From Salvelinus alpinus (Eukaryota > Chordata > Actinopteri > Salmoniformes > Salmonidae): DNA of 64,000 nt. Made by a program: the position numbers and the translations under genes. The DNA is taken from the NCBI RefSeq assembly GCF_045679555.1, contig NC_092087.1:84846447-84910446 (forward strand), read 5' to 3'. Below, piece by piece: positions 62,901 through 64,000 of this stretch (the stretch's first letter is position 1; each line of letters begins with the position of its first letter). Under the pieces are notes generated by a model. That model saw only the letters and a list, made by a program, of their open reading frames with translations, made no database searches and was not told the origin of the DNA.

Positions 62901-64000
62901 TCCAATACAACTACCTAGATACCCTCCAATACAACTGCCTAGATACCCTCCAATACAACTACCTAGATACCCTCCAATACAACTACATAGATACCCTGCA
63001 ATACAACTACCTAGATACCCTCCAATACAACTACATAGATACCCTCCAATACAACTACCTAGATACCCTCCAATACAACTACATAGATACCCTCCAATAC
63101 AACTACATAGATACCCTCCAATACAACTACATAGAAACCCTCCAATACAACTACATAGATACCCTCCAATACAACTACCTAGATACCCTCCAATACAACT
63201 ACCTAGATACCCTCAATACAACTACCTAGATACCCTCCAATACAACTACCTAGATACCCTCCAATACAACTACCTAGATACCCTCAATACAACTACCTAG
63301 ATACCCTCCAATACAACTACCTATATACCCTCCAATACAACTACCTAGATACCCTCCAATACAACTACCTAGATACCCTCCAATACAACTACCTAGATAC
63401 CCTCCAATACAACTACCTAGATACCCTCCAATACAACTACCTAGATACCCCCCAATACAACTACCTAGATACCCTCCAATACAACTACCTAGATACCCTC
63501 CAATATAACTACCTAGATACCCTCCAATACAACTACCTAGATACCCTCCAATACAACTACCTAGATACCCCCCAATACAACTACCTAGATACCCTCCAAT
63601 ACAACTACCTAGATGCCCTCCAATACAACTACCTAGATACCCTCAATACAACTACCTAGATACCCTCCAATACAACTACCTAGATACCCTCCAATACAAC
63701 TACCTAGATACCCTCCAATACAACTACCTAGATACCCCCAATACAACTACCTAGATACCCCCAATACAACTACCTAGATACCCCCAATACAACTACCTAG
63801 ATACCCTCAATACAACTACCTAGATTCCCTCAATACAACTACCTAGATACCCTCCAATACAACTACCTAGATACCCTCCAATACAACTACCTAGATACCC
63901 TCCAATACAACTACCTAGATACCCTCAATACAACTACCTAGATACCCTCCAATACAACTACCTAGATACCCTCCAATACAACTACCTAGATACCCTCCAA
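59967..64000. repeat. 24-bp minisatellite array, running off the window
   Basis: Unit CAATACAACTACCTAGATAC plus CCTC (24 bp; a 23-bp form lacks one C), about 170 copies in 4.03 kb. Rare variants (CAATATAACTA at 61690 and 63501; GATGCCCTCC at 61801 and 63612) recur 1811 bp apart, showing a higher-order block. It lies upstream of the FAM20C-like start codon, probably in its leader intron. Confidence 0.97.

Overview
The window is eukaryotic DNA from a bony fish, almost certainly a salmonid. It has spliced vertebrate genes and dense repeats typical of trout and salmon genomes: a tRNA-derived SINE of the HpaI type, a Sleeping Beauty-type Tc1 relic, several other Tc1-like relics, L1/Tx1-like and L2-like LINEs, Rex1/L2-like LINE pieces and several solo LTRs with target-site duplications. 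I assembled three protein-coding gene models by joining exons by hand; every splice phase closes.

Layout. 1-4.0 kb: repeat remnants (Tc1, a hAT-like miniature element, a solo LTR, LINE 3' ends) and an orphan first exon resembling that of the zinc-finger gene. 4.0-11.2 kb: a nested stack. A hAT-like relic holds an L1/Tx1-like LINE, which holds a solo LTR and an L2-like LINE; a SINE sits in the right part of the hAT relic. 12.1-20.4 kb: a C2H2 zinc-finger gene (+), 3 coding exons, 678 aa, 19 good fingers plus one decayed finger. 20.5-25.6 kb: a decayed, rearranged CD22-like gene copy broken up by LINE and LTR insertions. 25.6-37.2 kb: an apparently intact CD22-like immunoglobulin-superfamily inhibitory receptor gene (+), 8 coding exons, 454 aa, three ITIM-type tyrosine motifs, with transposons in most introns. 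37.4-38.0 kb: an AT-rich 22-bp minisatellite; 38.2 kb: a solo LTR. 39.26-59.64 kb and probably beyond 64 kb: a FAM20C-like secretory-pathway kinase gene (-), 10 coding exons, 578 aa, open throughout.

The most striking object is in intron 7 of the FAM20C-like gene. About 13.5 kb (40766-54258) is a tandem array of roughly 200 copies of a 67-bp unit. Each unit is the last 43 nt of coding exon 7 plus the first 24 nt of intron 7, so it carries a copy of the exon end and, usually, of its 5' splice site, with four G-runs just after it. The array has higher-order structure (about 1.14 kb blocks). The same gene holds a 24-bp array of more than 4 kb upstream of coding exon 1, a telomere-like GTTAGGGTTGAG array in intron 6, a 36-bp array against the exon 4 acceptor, a GA-rich array in intron 1 and a long (CA)n tract. 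About three quarters of 39.3-64 kb is tandem repeat.

The three genes do not form a pathway: one is a DNA-binding regulator, one a B-cell-type inhibitory receptor, one a Golgi/secreted protein kinase. No RNA genes (apart from tRNA-like SINE parts), CRISPR arrays or prokaryotic features were seen.
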